Origin: Saturnia japonica
Lineage: Eukaryota; Arthropoda; Insecta; Lepidoptera; Saturniidae
Reading direction: 5' to 3'
NCBI GenBank assembly: GCA_033032175.1
Contig: CM065332.1
Coordinates: forward strand, 2,837,501 to 2,901,500
Length of the DNA: 64,000 bases
Below are positions 12,365 to 24,384 of the stretch, piece after piece; the first letter of the stretch is position 1; the number at the start of each line of letters is the position of its first letter. The notes below the pieces were generated by a model. The model was not told the origin of the DNA, did no database searches, and saw only the letters and a list, made by a program, of their open reading frames with translations. Position numbers and translations under genes: made by a program.

Positions 12365-12830
12365 TTTCAATTCTTTCACTTTTTTACACTGAAAACATTA
12401 TTTACACAATCCATTCATACCTTCTTGGTTCTTTCTCTACTCCTGTATCTTTTCACCTTCACACCTTACACTCTTCTAATTACATGGACTTTCATTACTC
12501 CTCATAACATGTCCAAATCACGCTAATCTACAACTTATCAAATTCTCTGTCACTGGTGTTATGTTCATACTTTCCCATTAATTCCCATTCCCTACGTTAA
12601 CCATCATAATATTCGCATCGTTGCCACATCCGTTTTCATCCGTTTCTTTCGTTGCCCAGTACTCAGATGTATATATTACGACAGGTCTTATAATGGTTTA
12701 TACACTTTTCCCTTATGTTTCAGGGGCATTCGTGGACCCCCAAAACCTTTCGCCATTTCATCCGCCCTCCTGTCTATCCTTTTTCCTTTTTGTCTATTAG
12801 CAGTTGAAGCTACCGTCGTTTCAAAATACA
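12365..12830 (-). pseudogene. RTE-type LINE 3' fragment, minus strand
   Basis: The minus strand matches the 41.6-42.1 kb LINE. AAGGGAAAAGTGTATAAACC, then a TTATAAGACCTGTCGTAAT block, then a CACCAGTGACAGAGAATTTG block are shared. It encodes the same palm-distal region up to the RVEWKK-type tail and is broken by stops. Confidence 0.7.
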
Positions 12831-13889
12831 TTACACATCATATGGACATAATGCTGCTAATATCACTATAATTCTATAATTCAGCGTCAATCTATCAAAG
12901 ACATCAATTTCGTGTAAAATGTGGTGTTAATAATCAACGTAATCTAATATCTATATAATACTATTAAGTGAGCAATTACGTATTATTTATTTATTATTTT
13001 ATTTTATTTCGTAAAGCTCAAATACAGGTAAGAGATCGAAAAATTAAAATAACAATAATAACTTAAATACCTCTTAAAATCTAATTCCCTATAACATATG
13101 TGCACAACTTTCATTGATAACAAATACTGTTTCTAGTAAATGGGCGATGAAAATCTAACAATTAAATAGAAAGAAATATATTAAGTGAGTGAATTTTTAA
13201 ATTTAGGAAGACTGGTGCAAAATTTGTTAACTTCGTTATATCGCCTACACATTCTATTAACAGGACTATTCTCCAATACATTATTGCTACAGGGGTTGGT
13301 TTCTCGGAAACAGCTCCAACGATTTGAATGAAATCTTGTATTTAGACAATGTTTTACATTCTAAGTTTACCTGTACTTTTGTAAGTCTCGGTCGCACAGA
13401 TGTTAAAATATTTAATAACCGTGGCAATTTTAAAACTAACGAGTCCATGTATGAATATTTAAATAAAGATTACATATTAGAATTAATTATTTCAAAAATT
13501 ATTACCTTTGTTTATACAAAGAGATATCGAGTGACCTTTATAAATAATGTTTGAATAATGAAAAATATAATATTATCTACATTACATAGAATTGCAATTG
13601 AGACAGGCAAAAACGTTCTACGTGCCACCACACAGGAAGTCGTTGGTTCGCTGTCTCTTTCCCACCCGGTATAGAATGCTGTCGTTCCATATTACCAGTT
13701 TTGGCGTACTAAAGAATTATTGAGCCGATAGGATGTTTGCGAGGCTGACCATAGAATTAATAAACTGTAGACTTCTACGCTATTAATTATTCTCAGAATA
13801 AATACCAATCTGCTGTGAATGGCCCAGTAATGTATTATGTCTGTTTATAACTACAACGGAATACTTAACCAGTGGAATATAATATATAT
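12831..13889. other. no gene seen
   Basis: AT-rich. A 76-codon open frame at 13324-13554 has no recognisable content. A slightly GC-richer zone at 13590-13700 has no partner in this window. Confidence 0.4.
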
Positions 13890-14205
13890 GTTTTTATCGT
13901 TATAGGTTTAGCGTTGTAAACACAATCTCACCCGATCTTAAGTGACGATATGGCGCAAGATCGCACGATATGTCTAGTGGGCGAACTGGGAGAACACACC
14001 TATTGGTGTTTGACGACAGATTTTCAACTTGAGAATGGTAGCTAGTAGGAGGGTATTAGAAAAAGCCCTACCAACATGCTATGGTTTCATCACGATGTTT
14101 TCGTTCACCGGGCTCAGGCTCATTGCATGGATTCGAACTCACGTCGATCGACGCGGATTCCATACACGATATGAACTGAGTTATTATTGCTTCAAAATGT
14201 ATTAC
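13890..14205 (-). repeat. SINE family A, near full length
   Basis: On the minus strand the tRNA-like head contains a B-box-like GAGTTCGAATCC. The body follows with CCTGAGCCCGGTGAACGAAA, CATCGTGATGAAACCATAGC and CAAGTTGAAAATCTGTCGTC. It ends near a TTACAACGCTAAACC block. Confidence 0.75.
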
Positions 14206-14315
14206 TTGAATAAAGTTACGAAAGGTTTGGTGACGAGCGGGAAGTAAAGCAACATCGCGATTGGTCTGTTTGAAATTGTGTGAAGCAATAAAATATATTT
14301 TTTTTTAATATTTTT

Positions 14316-14530
14316 TGACGTGACAACGTCTTATAAATTGGTTTGCCGGGTGACACTTCAAGAAACTGCGTTACGCTCCGCTCACGTTATGCGCTCACAA
14401 TGAGAGCGAGTGAGAGGCACGCGTCCCTTCCACTCGGGCATGGTTAGCCCGCCTAAGAGCGAGAGAGACAGACATAAAGTCGTTGTCACGTAAAACTTTC
14501 GCCCGTATACCGACTTTACAGGCAACCAAT
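14316..14530 (+). repeat. 215 bp near-identical repeat P, copy 1
   Basis: Starts TGACGTGACAACGTCTTATA and ends CTTTACAGGCAACCAAT. GC-richer than its surroundings. Identical over all 215 bases to the reverse complement of 36284-36498, and one base different from 23067-23281. ACGTGACAACG occurs at the left end and, inverted, about 40 bases from the right end. The flanks are T-runs on both sides. No open frame spans it. Class unknown; a small non-autonomous transposon is the likeliest reading. Confidence 0.8.
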
Positions 14531-15989
14531 TTTTTTTTACGTTTTTACGTTATTAAGTGTTGATGTGTTGTTACACAAAGAGGTCAAAGCTGAGGTCAAA
14601 GCTTTATAATGCACCTGCCAAAACGATAAGTTACGTGAAATCAAGTAATAGCAATTAGGAGTTTCAATAAATTGGTAATACCAAAGCTTATTAAAATTAC
14701 ATTAACACTTTTACAAAGTGTACGAAACTGTAAATTGAAGGGAGTCAGAATGACACAAAGTCACGATGGTTATACTTTACGTAAACCAGTCAGACACATA
14801 TGACCTATGATCAAAAAATATAATTTTATGACATGTCTATCAATTAAATAGCCTATGGCTTCCAATGAATAGCGCAGACAAGACAGAGTTGGGCATAAAT
14901 TTCACTTCGAATATCCAAAAAATTGGCTTCAATTCCACTTTTAGCCGGCAACAGCTGTTCTTTGTAATAATACAACATTACGCTATAACTCGTTGGGAGG
15001 AAGCAAAGATTCTTTAGTAACAATTAATTATTTAGAGACTTTGCATTTGCCAATACCGCAAATGTCAGCCCGTTTACAGAGCTTTACTTCTATCGTATTT
15101 TCGTTTGTCATGTAAATTATTTACTTTTATTTAGAATCTCAAAAAAGAATCTTTTTATGTAGTGAGAATTTAGAATATTAAAATAATTATGTATTTTTCG
15201 AGAAATTTTATTATATCAAAACCTAACAAGATAGATTGATAGATAGAAATAAATTAATGGATCCCTGATAAAATTGTCGTGACATTTGAAAACGAAATTT
15301 TTTAAGGATAAATAAGTTTAAGATCTTTTGGCAAATTTAGCAATTGACAGAGCATTGATACATTTTATTGCTGCTTAAAAATCTATTGTAATGATTATCA
15401 ATTGTTGACGATTAATGGTCAGTAAAATTGACAGCAATGGACAAGTATGATTTCAAATTATTGGCTCAGGCATCCATCCATTATTTTTCATTAGACTTAA
15501 TGAAGATAAAGTTTACTGGAGTAGTTTGATAATTGGTTTAGCGTTTGCAATTAGTGTTATCATATCGAGTGCCAGATGTAAGTTGAAAGAATGGAATTTT
15601 AATTTTATCTATATCTGTTCTTTTATCAAATCAATCAAATCTTTATTCATCATCTTTCGCTTCAAATTTATCTATATCTTCACTTGACTCTGCTTTTATA
15701 AGATTTTATTGTTTTAACTAAAGCTAAACTTTACGTTTATTCGCTGTTAAACCATGAGAATGGTCTATACACTACATTAGAATTGTTCGATCATATTAAA
15801 TTTGATATCGACACAATTAGATTGAAAACTCGCTAAAACTAAAGAAATTGACTCAACTATAACTGCCGGATCACACTAAATAAATTTATTGAGGTAGTTT
15901 TTTATCTTAAGATTAGTAACAAGCAAATACGTATTAAGATACGTCTCATTGTGCTATATTTTCATCACGGTCTTTTAAATTATTTATAG
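14531..15989. other. no gene seen
   Basis: AT-rich non-coding DNA. AGGTCAAAGCT is directly repeated at 14581-14603 (two half-site-like AGGTCA motifs 11 bp apart). Nothing else stands out. Confidence 0.4.
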
Positions 15990-16150
15990 CTAGAATTTAG
16001 GCTACAGTCTCTTTTGATGTTATATGACGATGTAGTCGAAGATGATAACAGGCTAAGCCTAGAAGCCTGGCTTACAAGTGTAGTTGTCGAAACATACCTA
16101 TAGATACTTGGCGACAGATTTTTAACTTAATGATTGTAGCTAGACCAAAT
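15990..16150 (-). repeat. SINE family A, body fragment
   Basis: Recognised by GATGATAACAGGCTAAGCCT, a CATACCTATAGATACTTGGC block and CGACAGATTTTTAACTTAAT. Both ends are lost. Confidence 0.6.
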
Positions 16151-17404
16151 ACTACGCAAAATACTTTCCTTCAGCGAACTCTGTTGCTTTTTGTAAAGCA
16201 TTCATAACCAAGTTATTCGACGCAGCCAAATGAAATAGCACTTAGTAAACATCGCCTAAAAATGTTCTTTCAAAAATAAAATAGCATTTGTGTATTTATG
16301 TGTATTATTCAACCAAATCTTCCTTTAAAACAGCACCATTATTATTATAAAATGTATTCAATCCATCAAAACGTGATGCAGAAGTGAATCACAAAAGAAT
16401 AAATAATTCTGCTAAAATCACTAGCAATGCATCAAAAGCATTGTGCAATGGAATTAACAACGTATTATGAAAAAAATGCCATTAAGAATTTCCTTAGATG
16501 CGTAAATTCTACCTTCCCACGGGCATCGATCTATTGTAATTTGCATGGAATTCTGAACTTTATTTTAGAAATATTAAAGCCGGTTTTAGAATGTTTCGTA
16601 TCGGTTGTAAGTCACCTGCAGGGTCGTGGACCATGAAGATCCCTCTTAAAAATTTAACATCCTGTATAACGCCAGATCTGCGCATCCTGGATCGGATTTT
16701 GTGACACATTTTACACAGGCGTCTTCACGCTAACTCATGTTGTAGTATTGACAGAGAATACAAGTTATGTAGTACACGAATTTTATGGGTTTGATTTTAA
16801 CTATCACCAAATAAAAGCACGTTCAATGACCTAATTAACAGGATTTATCCCTAAAATGTGCCTAGTTTTTTTTAAGAGCTTTTTTTTTATACCTATCCCT
16901 TCTTACGCATATTCATATAACTTATGTTATTTTTATTATATTTAATAGATTAATGCCTCCTAGCTAAATGTTGTTTTCTATAATCTTAATCAAGTGACAC
17001 TTTATTTCATGTTATTTTATTTCTTATCTAGTTTGATTTGGTATTAAATATAATTAATACGAAATAATACATTGAGAGCTTAGGCTCTCATACTAAAAAT
17101 ACTTTAAACTGCAATAAATAGTAAATGTTCACCAAATCTATCAAACGATGTGGATGGGTTAGGTTAGGTTGGACTTGTGATAAGAAATAGCGGAGATGTC
17201 GTGCGCCAAATACTAAAGACATTGAATTTTTTTGGTCATTTAGATGTTTTGGTTTTTATTTATTAGTTTTGGGTTAACAGTGTTTTTGGAGCCATTTGCT
17301 TCAATATGATAGAAAAATGTAAAGATTTTGGAAGTTTTACTTTTGACAATCATTTACTATTTTGGTATTATAAAGTACTTCGGTACTTAAGGTTATCATA
17401 TATC
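16151..17404. other. no gene seen
   Basis: A 69-codon plus-strand open frame (16427-16636) has no recognisable content. At 17156-17173 there are two to three units of TTAGG, the insect telomere motif, far too few for a telomeric tract. Confidence 0.45.
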
Positions 17405-17600
17405 TATGTATAAAAATAATAACTGACTGATATATCAACGCAGAGCTTAAGCTATTGGGGCTAGGATCGTGAAAATTTTGTCATGCTTAGTCATTTTAAA
17501 ATGTAGATGAGCACTTTGGAAATTCAATCCCCTAAGGTCCTGAACCGTTTTCTGAATTGATGAAAGTTTTGTATAGTATTTAGCAATTCAGTTAGAAAGT
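17405..17600 (-). repeat. dispersed repeat with TTGATATATCAGTCA end, copy 2
   Basis: The reverse complement shares AAAATTTTCACGATCCTAGC and GCGTTGATATATCAGTCAGT with 3640-3860. Non-coding and diverged elsewhere. Confidence 0.5.
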
Positions 17601-18595
17601 TTAAAAAAATAGGTCATAACTACAAGTATGATGCGAGTTAAACTGCCGGTAAAGCACTAGTTTTACTATAAACAGATAAACACAGGCCGTTTGATTTTAG
17701 TATATTGTTTTATGATGTAGTATCTAAGTAACAGTATGATATGTTATTAGTTCCCAATATGTCAGGACAAGAAAGTTTACTACCAGGATTGAAATTAAAA
17801 GAAACTATTTCGTCTAGTACAAATACTAAATGAATTTCGCAAAACGACCGTGACTCATGTAATCTTCCAATCGGTTTGCTTCAACCGTCGCGTCGCGGAC
17901 CATTGTTTGTAATAGAGCAATTTCCCCAATTCTTATCAAATAACACGTTGGAATTTTCGACCTTACTTTACAAGAAATACCAGTCAAATTTCGTTATTAA
18001 AGGTAGCCCTTTTTACAACAACACAAGGGAAATTTAACCTCCGCAGAAGTATGATATAGTTTAGATTAGCTTGGCATTCTAAAACCGTACGTCTGGCGCA
18101 CGTCTGGTGTCTTTGTTTATACTATGAAGGTCTCTGAACAATCTAATTACAATTTTAACATAGTTTTATTTTAAACACTGTATGATGACGCCATTTACTA
18201 AAATGTTTGCAAAACCAATATTGCTTCTAGTATAGTAGTTTATAGAATATCATTGATATCTTGTGATCATGATTTTTAATTGTCGCTGTTATGTCAGCTT
18301 GCCCAAATATCCTCTTCACGTGTGTGTTTGAAGAAATCCATGCTGCAGGGAGGAAGGAACACACTGGTATAATATTGATAATTAGGGATTGTACTAACAG
18401 ATAGTAGGTAATTTCATATTCTAAATGTTGTTTTTATTGAATAACTACAATTTAATAATAAATATATATTATTATTAAAACTACATAATATAATGAGACT
18501 AGCGACCCGCTCCATCTTCGTACGGTACAATTTACAAAGTGGTTTAATTTTATTTTTTTAATAGAGTTTATCGCTTTAATATTGATATAAAATAA
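17601..18595. other. no gene seen
   Basis: AT-rich with no repeat partner recognised inside the window. A GGGAGGAAGGAACA run at 18350-18362 recurs loosely at 37868-37882. Confidence 0.4.
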
Positions 18596-18722
18596 CTGCC
18601 TTATTAGCCTAGTCGTCCTAAATGCGACTGCTATTCTCTAGGTTCTAGATTCGGTTCCCAGATCGCGCAAAGTGGTATTGGGGTTTTCAATAAAATTCTC
18701 AGTAGCAGCTCGGAGTTTGTAT
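18596..18722 (+). repeat. SINE family B, 5' part
   Basis: Head TTAGCCTAGTCGTCC corresponds to the A-box TAGCCTAGTGG of better copies. B-box-like GATTCGGTTCCCAG follows, then GCAAAGTGGTATTGGGGTTT and AATTCTCAGTAGCAGCTCGG. The distal half is missing. Confidence 0.65.
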
Positions 18723-18764
18723 TCTTTGTCGGCTTCGTTACAACCGCGCCGTGAAGATGCAAAC

Positions 18765-18825
18765 GATTATCTTGGAATGTGTATAACTAATAGTTGCACT
18801 CTTAAAGGTCGGCAACGGATAAATT
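18765..18825 (+). repeat. short SINE-like remnant
   Basis: GTTGCACTCTTAAAGGTCGG followed by CAACGG resembles a common lepidopteran SINE body. Too short to classify. Confidence 0.35.
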
Positions 18826-19135
18826 AACCCCGAAATACCCGAAATTAGCATAGATAGAAACGCTCGACCGTTTTAGGGTTAAGATGTGTTTATCTAAAGA
18901 TAAGGATAGATTTATTAGAACTATGCGTTTTATTTGAATATTGAAGCTTGTAAAGCATAGTTATTTCTGGCGTTAAGATAGTGTAAAAACCGAAATGTAT
19001 AATAAGTATCATTCATTTCTTAATTCATTCATCTTTTGAATGTTCACTAGGCTGACGACCAAAGTCAAGTAAAAATATGCCGTAACATACGGTGAAACAA
19101 AAAAAAAAATATTTTGCACGTTCGCCTGCACAGGT

Positions 19136-20330
19136 TGAAAAAACCAGTCAAGTGAGAGTCGGACTCGCGCATCGATTAATTATTTCTTTTACTAAAATTA
19201 TTACAATTGATATCTTTTTTAAAATAAAATAAAAATGATTCTTTTTGAAAGACAATTGCTCCGAAAAAATTCATTTTTCCCTATATATCTGTAATATATA
19301 TAATTACTTTTAAAATTATTATTATTTTAATTAAAAATTTTATCTTATTTAAATAGATATGCAAAAATATGAAATTAAAAGCAGTAAGTATTTTTCAAAT
19401 ATTAAGATATTTTACTCTGAAGCGCATGCGCATAGTGCTCTCGTGCTCATACTCATAGTTGAGTAATTTTTGTGTATAGGGGATGTTTGGTCATTACAAT
19501 CTGTCTGACTGATTAAATATAACTTTGTAATATTTATCTTAATAACATATATAAAAATCAGACATTTAAAAATAAATTAAGTTCATTTTTTTTTTGGAGA
19601 GCTTTAAAGCGTCTGACAAAAGTTCTGGCCCATGGAAAACGTCTGACTTTTTTGATATTACTTCAGAGTAATATTCTACAAAATATATATAAAAATCAGT
19701 CATTATAATGTAAGTTAAGTAACTCTGATTTTTAGTTACCTTTCTCACCTAGTACCTGCACAGGTGTCACCGAGCCAACTCCACAAACGTACAGGTATTA
19801 AAAAGTACACGAGAGACTACTAAGAACCGAAATTTCTATGTTTTAGAAAATAAGTTGTGTCTTATTGCTCTGGGATCTTGGACTACAACGAAAAGATAAA
19901 CTATATGGAGGGACAAACTTAACTTTGCCGTTGGAAAACTGTTGTTCCCATATGTCGACATTGGCCGCGGTCAGTTCATCAAATGCAATTTGTGATACAA
20001 TTACAAATTTACGGTTTTTGGTTTTTTCCTCTACTTGTGCTTTAAGACATTGCTTCTTGCCAAATTTAATCATTATAGGTGAACTGGAAATGGGTATCTT
20101 CTACTGGGTTTTGTTCCCTTTGCGAGTGTTATAATATGCAGCATAAATAGCCGTATCTTGTCATTGAGTTGACTAAGTACTTTGATTTTTCCACAGCCCC
20201 AAGAGATTACAGACTGGTATTTGATATTAATTACAACTTGATACCTTCACGTGCTCATGAGATAAAGGGTCTAGACAGACGGACAATGAAGGTCTCTTTT
20301 ATCTTTTTGAGGTACGGAACTCTAAAAACT
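19136..20330. mobile_element. uncharacterised transposon-like repeat
   Basis: The left edge carries AGTGAGAGTCGGACTCGCGC and the right edge TGAGGTACGGAACTCTAAAA, both typical of a widespread lepidopteran repeat with GTTCCGTAC-type edges. Inside, a minus-strand open frame (19843-20073) and a longer plus-strand one overlap without a recognisable domain. ATATAAAAATCAG recurs directly at 19552 and 19688. Boundaries are approximate. Confidence 0.45.
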
Positions 20331-20604
20331 GTACAGGACTCCTTCCAATACACACTCCGGTCTATCTGAGCAGGCACATCTGTATGGGTAGACACCTCGT
20401 AATTGTTCTTATCATCTTTAACATAGCTAGCAATGTTTAATAAGTAAGTATGCGGGTATATATAATTTAACTAATATGTAGTTAAGTTTTGTTAAAATCA
20501 GTTAAAAAAACTTTTTCCTGAAGTTAAAATCTTGGCCACCACACAAAAACTTTTGTAAGAAGATTTTGAGACAGTTTGAAATCTATTCTTTTTCTATATT
20601 ATTA

Positions 20605-20815
20605 TTTTTATTTCTGATGGTAAGCACAGTACAATCCAAACACAACGATGACCACCGAGAGATCGTAATCCATCGACGGTCGCTGTTTAATTAAACTGGA
20701 TATGAACCGGCTGATCTCGGAACGTGCCACGCATAAGTAAGTCACCATGATGAACTTTTTACTAAATGTATGGCGGTCGCTATCCACTCGGACCGTACAG
20801 CCCTACCATCCTAAA
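20605..20815 (-). repeat. LINE 3'-end repeat L2, fragment
   Basis: Shares GATGGTAAGCACAGTACAAT, then a GACCACCGAGAGATCGTAAT block, then CCATCGACGGTCGCTG with 59335-59460. That copy continues into a reverse-transcriptase tail, which sets the minus orientation. No coding remnant here. Confidence 0.55.
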
Positions 20816-20839
20816 ATAACCCACACAATACATATTATC

Positions 20840-21105
20840 TATACCAAAATTATAATGGGGAAAGATTTGATTTTTTGTTTGTAATGGATAAACTCAAAAA
20901 CTATTGGACCGATTTGAAAAATTCATTCACCAATATAAAGCTAAAGTATCAGCGAGTAACATGCGCTATATTATAATTTGAAAAATTACTTTATTCCACA
21001 TAAAAATGTCGATAGTTTTACACAAAGTATAAAAAATTGCGTACACGAGTGCGTTGGCGATGTTTGTCGTATAAAATTAACACGGGTGAAACCGTAGGTC
21101 AATAT
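20840..21105 (+). mobile_element. Helitron-like variant H3
   Basis: The left part reads ACTCAAAAACTATTGGACCG then GAAAAATTCATTCACC. The right end is GTGCGTTGGCGATGTTTGTC with ACACGGGTGAAACCGTAGG, the same end type as H1 but with the terminal CTAGT lost. Confidence 0.55.
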
Positions 21106-21559
21106 TTTTGAAATCAATTACGCTAACCACTAAAACTCATTCAAATATTAATTTAAATAAAATTCGCCATTCCGTTCGCAGTACAGCATAAGTATTTCAG
21201 TTCTTCTAGCGATAAGACGATAAAAAAATTAATGCCCAAAAATGTCGCAAGATGGCGTTAACTGGCTAACGCTATGTTCGCTCTCCCATAATAATTGTTC
21301 ATTCATACACAGTGCACAGCTAAGTCTACTGCGGTGGTCCTAAACTGGTGGCCATATGACCTACTCTATCTACCAACACCTGTTTAAGAAACCTTATGAA
21401 TAATCATAAAAGATGTCGAACTATATTTTTTTGAGAGACCTTGTTTGGTAATTTACATTTTTTATTTATTTAGCCCTGTCCCATGGTTGTACGGGTAATT
21501 AAACTTAAACGCCCGAGCTGAGGCCCACTCACCTGTGCAGGCTGTCTTTGTTCTCACTT
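21106..21559. other. no gene seen
   Basis: Non-coding. A GC-richer stretch at 21475-21560 (GTCCCATGGTTGTACGGGTA) has no partner in the window. Confidence 0.35.
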
Positions 21560-21765
21560 ACGGGAAGTGCCTCCAGCTATATTACTTGACGTTCACGTTT
21601 ACTGCTCCGTTCCATTCGGTTATAGCGTGAAGTTATATAACCTAACCTTTGTCAATAAAGAGGCTATGAAATACAAAAAGTTTTTGTTATATATGATTAG
21701 TAGTTCCAGAGATTAGCACTTTCAAACAAACAAAAAATTATATCTGGAGCTTTATAATAGGTGGG
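21560..21765 (-). mobile_element. Helitron-like variant H4, fragment
   Basis: Shares CAATAAAGAGGCTATGAAAT and a TTCACGTTTACTGCTCCGTT block with 60948-61245. The left end, read on the minus strand, has TTGTTTGTTTGAAAGTGCTA and CTCTGGAACTACTAATC. Confidence 0.55.
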
Positions 21766-21889
21766 TAGAGTTCATTATGTCGTTAAGGAAGTTCTTGTTC
21801 CTTAACATATTTATATGTGCAATGTGGTGCAAAGTTTTTCAGTTGCTTCACGATCGATTTTTATGATTTATTTACTGGAGTTAAAAAAA

Positions 21890-22371
21890 AAATTGGACTA
21901 CAGAATGCCCACGAGAATCTTGCTGTCCCGCTCCCGGCTATTTTAAAGACAAAATGCTTATTGTGGGTGTTCCTTAGAAGATAGATGTATACTATCGTGG
22001 ACTTTTTTGTAGGTCTTTTTAGTGCCTATAATTATATAGTACATTGTTTTCTATATCTCTTATGGTTTACTCAGCATAAGCTATTTAAGCGCTTGAATTG
22101 ATTAACCATGACGTTTTTATTTTATTTGTGCGGAACCCTAATTCTTTTTCTAAAATAAAAGTGGCCTTAGTTACTCCCTATATCATCAGCTATCTATCAG
22201 TGAAAGCTCTGTCAAAATCGGTCTAACCGTTTCGGAAATTACCCGGAACAAACAGACAGAGAAAAAATTTAAAAATGGGCTTTTTGTTTATGGGTGTCGT
22301 TATATACTTTCATATGCATTTGGTAAAAAAACTGTTATTTTGACATTACAAACAGACACTTCAATTTTATT
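21890..22371 (-). mobile_element. Helitron-like element H2, 3' terminus lost
   Basis: Minus strand: CAATTAATAAAATTGAAGTG start, a TTTCCGAAACGGTTAGACC block, GATGATATAGGGAGTAAC, ATCTTCTAAGGAACACCCAC, and a right end that stops at GGCATTCTGTAGTCCAAT. The CCGCGGGCACAGCTAGT terminus is absent. Confidence 0.65.
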
Positions 22372-23066
22372 AATTGTATATATGTACAGATAAGTTTTGT
22401 AGGCTTTTCAGATTTTTTATGTAATTTTCTTATACCTATTAACCTTTGGCAAATTCCATGTCCTAATGGTCATCGGCGGTCGGATCCCCTAACAATGACT
22501 GGCTATTTACGAGTAATAATAATTTAAAATGAGGCGTGCACTTGCTAGTTTTGGGGTTTAAAATTAATCATTTTAACCCTTCCAGTGACTGAGTGCGGGT
22601 CACTTTAGCAATTAATTAATACGTTGGGAAATTAAATCTCATTGGAGTCAGACCAAGTTATGTTAAAACCCGACGCCATCTAATTTGATGACTAAATATT
22701 AACGATAAAAGTTCTTTGTTTTTAAAGTTAGTATACCTTTTAGGATGTGTTTTGCATAGGTTAAAATTATGAAGTTAAATGCGTAAGCGTGATTCTCCTT
22801 GTGGTCTGTGGACCCGACCCGACCCACCAATACCCGACCAATAAGCTAGTATATTGCCGGCCCGCGTCAGCTGCAATAAGGAATAGACGTTTGTCGTGAG
22901 GGATTACGCAGTTTTATTTGTGACTGCTACACATGAGATTATTTTACCAAGATGGAACTACCGACGTGCGTGTTCTGAGTAAACTAAATTGTCAGATTAT
23001 GTATACTATAAAATTCAAAGTACCTGGTTTTACTTTAACAACGTGTAAAGATTACACGTACAATTT
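22372..23066. other. no gene seen
   Basis: Non-coding. 22800-22830 has a CCCGACCCGACCC run. An open frame entering the next repeat (from 22933) is accidental. Confidence 0.4.
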
Positions 23067-23281
23067 TGACGTGACAACGTCTTATAAATTGGTTTGCCGG
23101 GTGACACTTCAAGAAACTGCGTTACGCTCCGCTCACGTTATGCGCTCACAATGAGAGCGAATGAGAGGCACGCGTCCCTTCCACTCGGGCATGGTTAGCC
23201 CGCCTAAGAGCGAGAGAGACAGACATAAAGTCGTTGTCACGTAAAACTTTCGCCCGTATACCGACTTTACAGGCAACCAAT
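23067..23281 (+). repeat. 215 bp near-identical repeat P, copy 2
   Basis: Same 215 bp length and orientation as 14316-14530 with a single G-to-A difference, in GAGCGAATGAGAGG. The left flank reads ACAATTT and the right flank starts TTTTTTC, so the shared oligo-T at both edges may include a short target duplication. Confidence 0.8.
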
Positions 23282-23429
23282 TTTTTTCTTTACTTTACTA
23301 TAGTTAATACTATAGTTGTTTCTTGTTTACCATTTTAATAAAGATAATAGTATACTGTATATGAATATTACTTATTTTATCTATTATTAAATATCTGTCA
23401 CAGTTGCAATAAAGTGTATAATATATTAA

Positions 23430-23605
23430 CATCACGCCTGTTTTCCCCTAAGGGTTAGGCAGAGGTGTACATTTGTACACCCACAGTTCGCCGAGTATGT
23501 TTTAGGTCCCATATAATATGGGGCGAGCCTATTGCCATTAATCGGGAACGAAACCAAACTCTGAGCTGCTAATGAGAATTTCATAGGAAAAACCAATAAC
23601 ACTTA
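23430..23605 (-). repeat. SINE family B, distal part
   Basis: AGGGTTAGGCAGAGGTGTAC, a CACAGTTCGCCGAGTATGTT block, GGGGCGAGCCTATTGCCATT and AATGAGAATTTCATAGGAAA match the fuller copies at 35468 and 59573. The tRNA-like head is gone. Confidence 0.7.
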
Positions 23606-23914
23606 TAAGTCAAGTTATAAGTAAGATATTCATCTCACGATACAGGGTAATATCTCAATACCGTGTACATCCGTGCACACCCGCTGTCCCGCGTCCCTCA
23701 AACCATCAGAAGGGTCGCGCTTACAACGGACGGACTGCAATTATATAACTCAATGATAATAATGTAAATTAATTGTATATACTTTTTTGTGTGTAAAATG
23801 TATAATTTACATTAATATTGAATATTTCACAATTTAAAAAAAAACCGCGACATCCCGGGTATATATATGCAAAAAAAAACTAATTTATTAAGTTCCGTAT
23901 TGACGTAAGAGTAG

Positions 23915-24065
23915 TGTGGATGCGTGCGCGCACCTGACACGCCAACTCAGGCTGGCATTGAACGGCGTCAAGGTCGTGCTAAATACGCCTGGGTGACGTC
24001 ATCGCGTGCAATCGCATGCCGCCATCGCCGCCAGCTGGTTTCGGCGGTTGCCTAGACAATTGAAT
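23915..24065. promoter_or_regulatory. GC-rich candidate regulatory patch with CRE palindrome
   Basis: A locally GC-rich, non-repetitive patch in AT-rich DNA with a perfect TGACGTCA (23994-24001), the consensus site for CREB/ATF-type bZIP factors. GCCGCCATCGCCGCC follows at about 24018. Regulatory function is inferred only from composition and the motif. Confidence 0.35.
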
Positions 24066-24194
24066 CTATGCTAGCACGGGCGTAGACATAACTTTCACGT
24101 GAGGGAGGGAGGGGGGGGGGGACAGCTTCGTACATAGGTAAAAAGAATTAATCAATTGTTATATCACAAGTGTTTTTTATCGTTTTGATTTTGC

Positions 24195-24365
24195 GTTATG
24201 GCCACCACCCCATCTGGTCTAAGTAATGATGTATGTGGCTCAAGATGGTGATTAGTGCACTTAATGGTTCTTGGCGAAAAGATTTTCAACTTGAAGGTTT
24301 ACCACCTTAGTGAAATCCCCACCACCATGCTATGGTTTCATCAGGTTTTCCTTCACCGAGTACTA
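24195..24365 (-). repeat. SINE family A, partial
   Basis: CATCTGGTCTAAGTAATGAT, then a GGCTCAAGATGGTGATTAGT block, GATTTTCAACTTGAAGG and CACCATGCTATGGTTTCATC. It ends before the tRNA-like head. Confidence 0.65.
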
Positions 24366-24384
24366 TTGGACTTATACATACTAC

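Noticed and set aside
14581..14603. two AGGTCAAAGCT motifs as a nuclear-receptor response element
   Set aside because: Half-site pair is real but the 5 bp-gap arrangement and context give no further support; short motifs like this occur by chance.
17156..17173. TTAGG telomere-like repeats
   Set aside because: Only two to three units; chance in AT-rich insect DNA.
19843..20134. host gene at overlapping minus and plus frames
   Set aside because: Sits inside a transposon-like repeat with characteristic edges.
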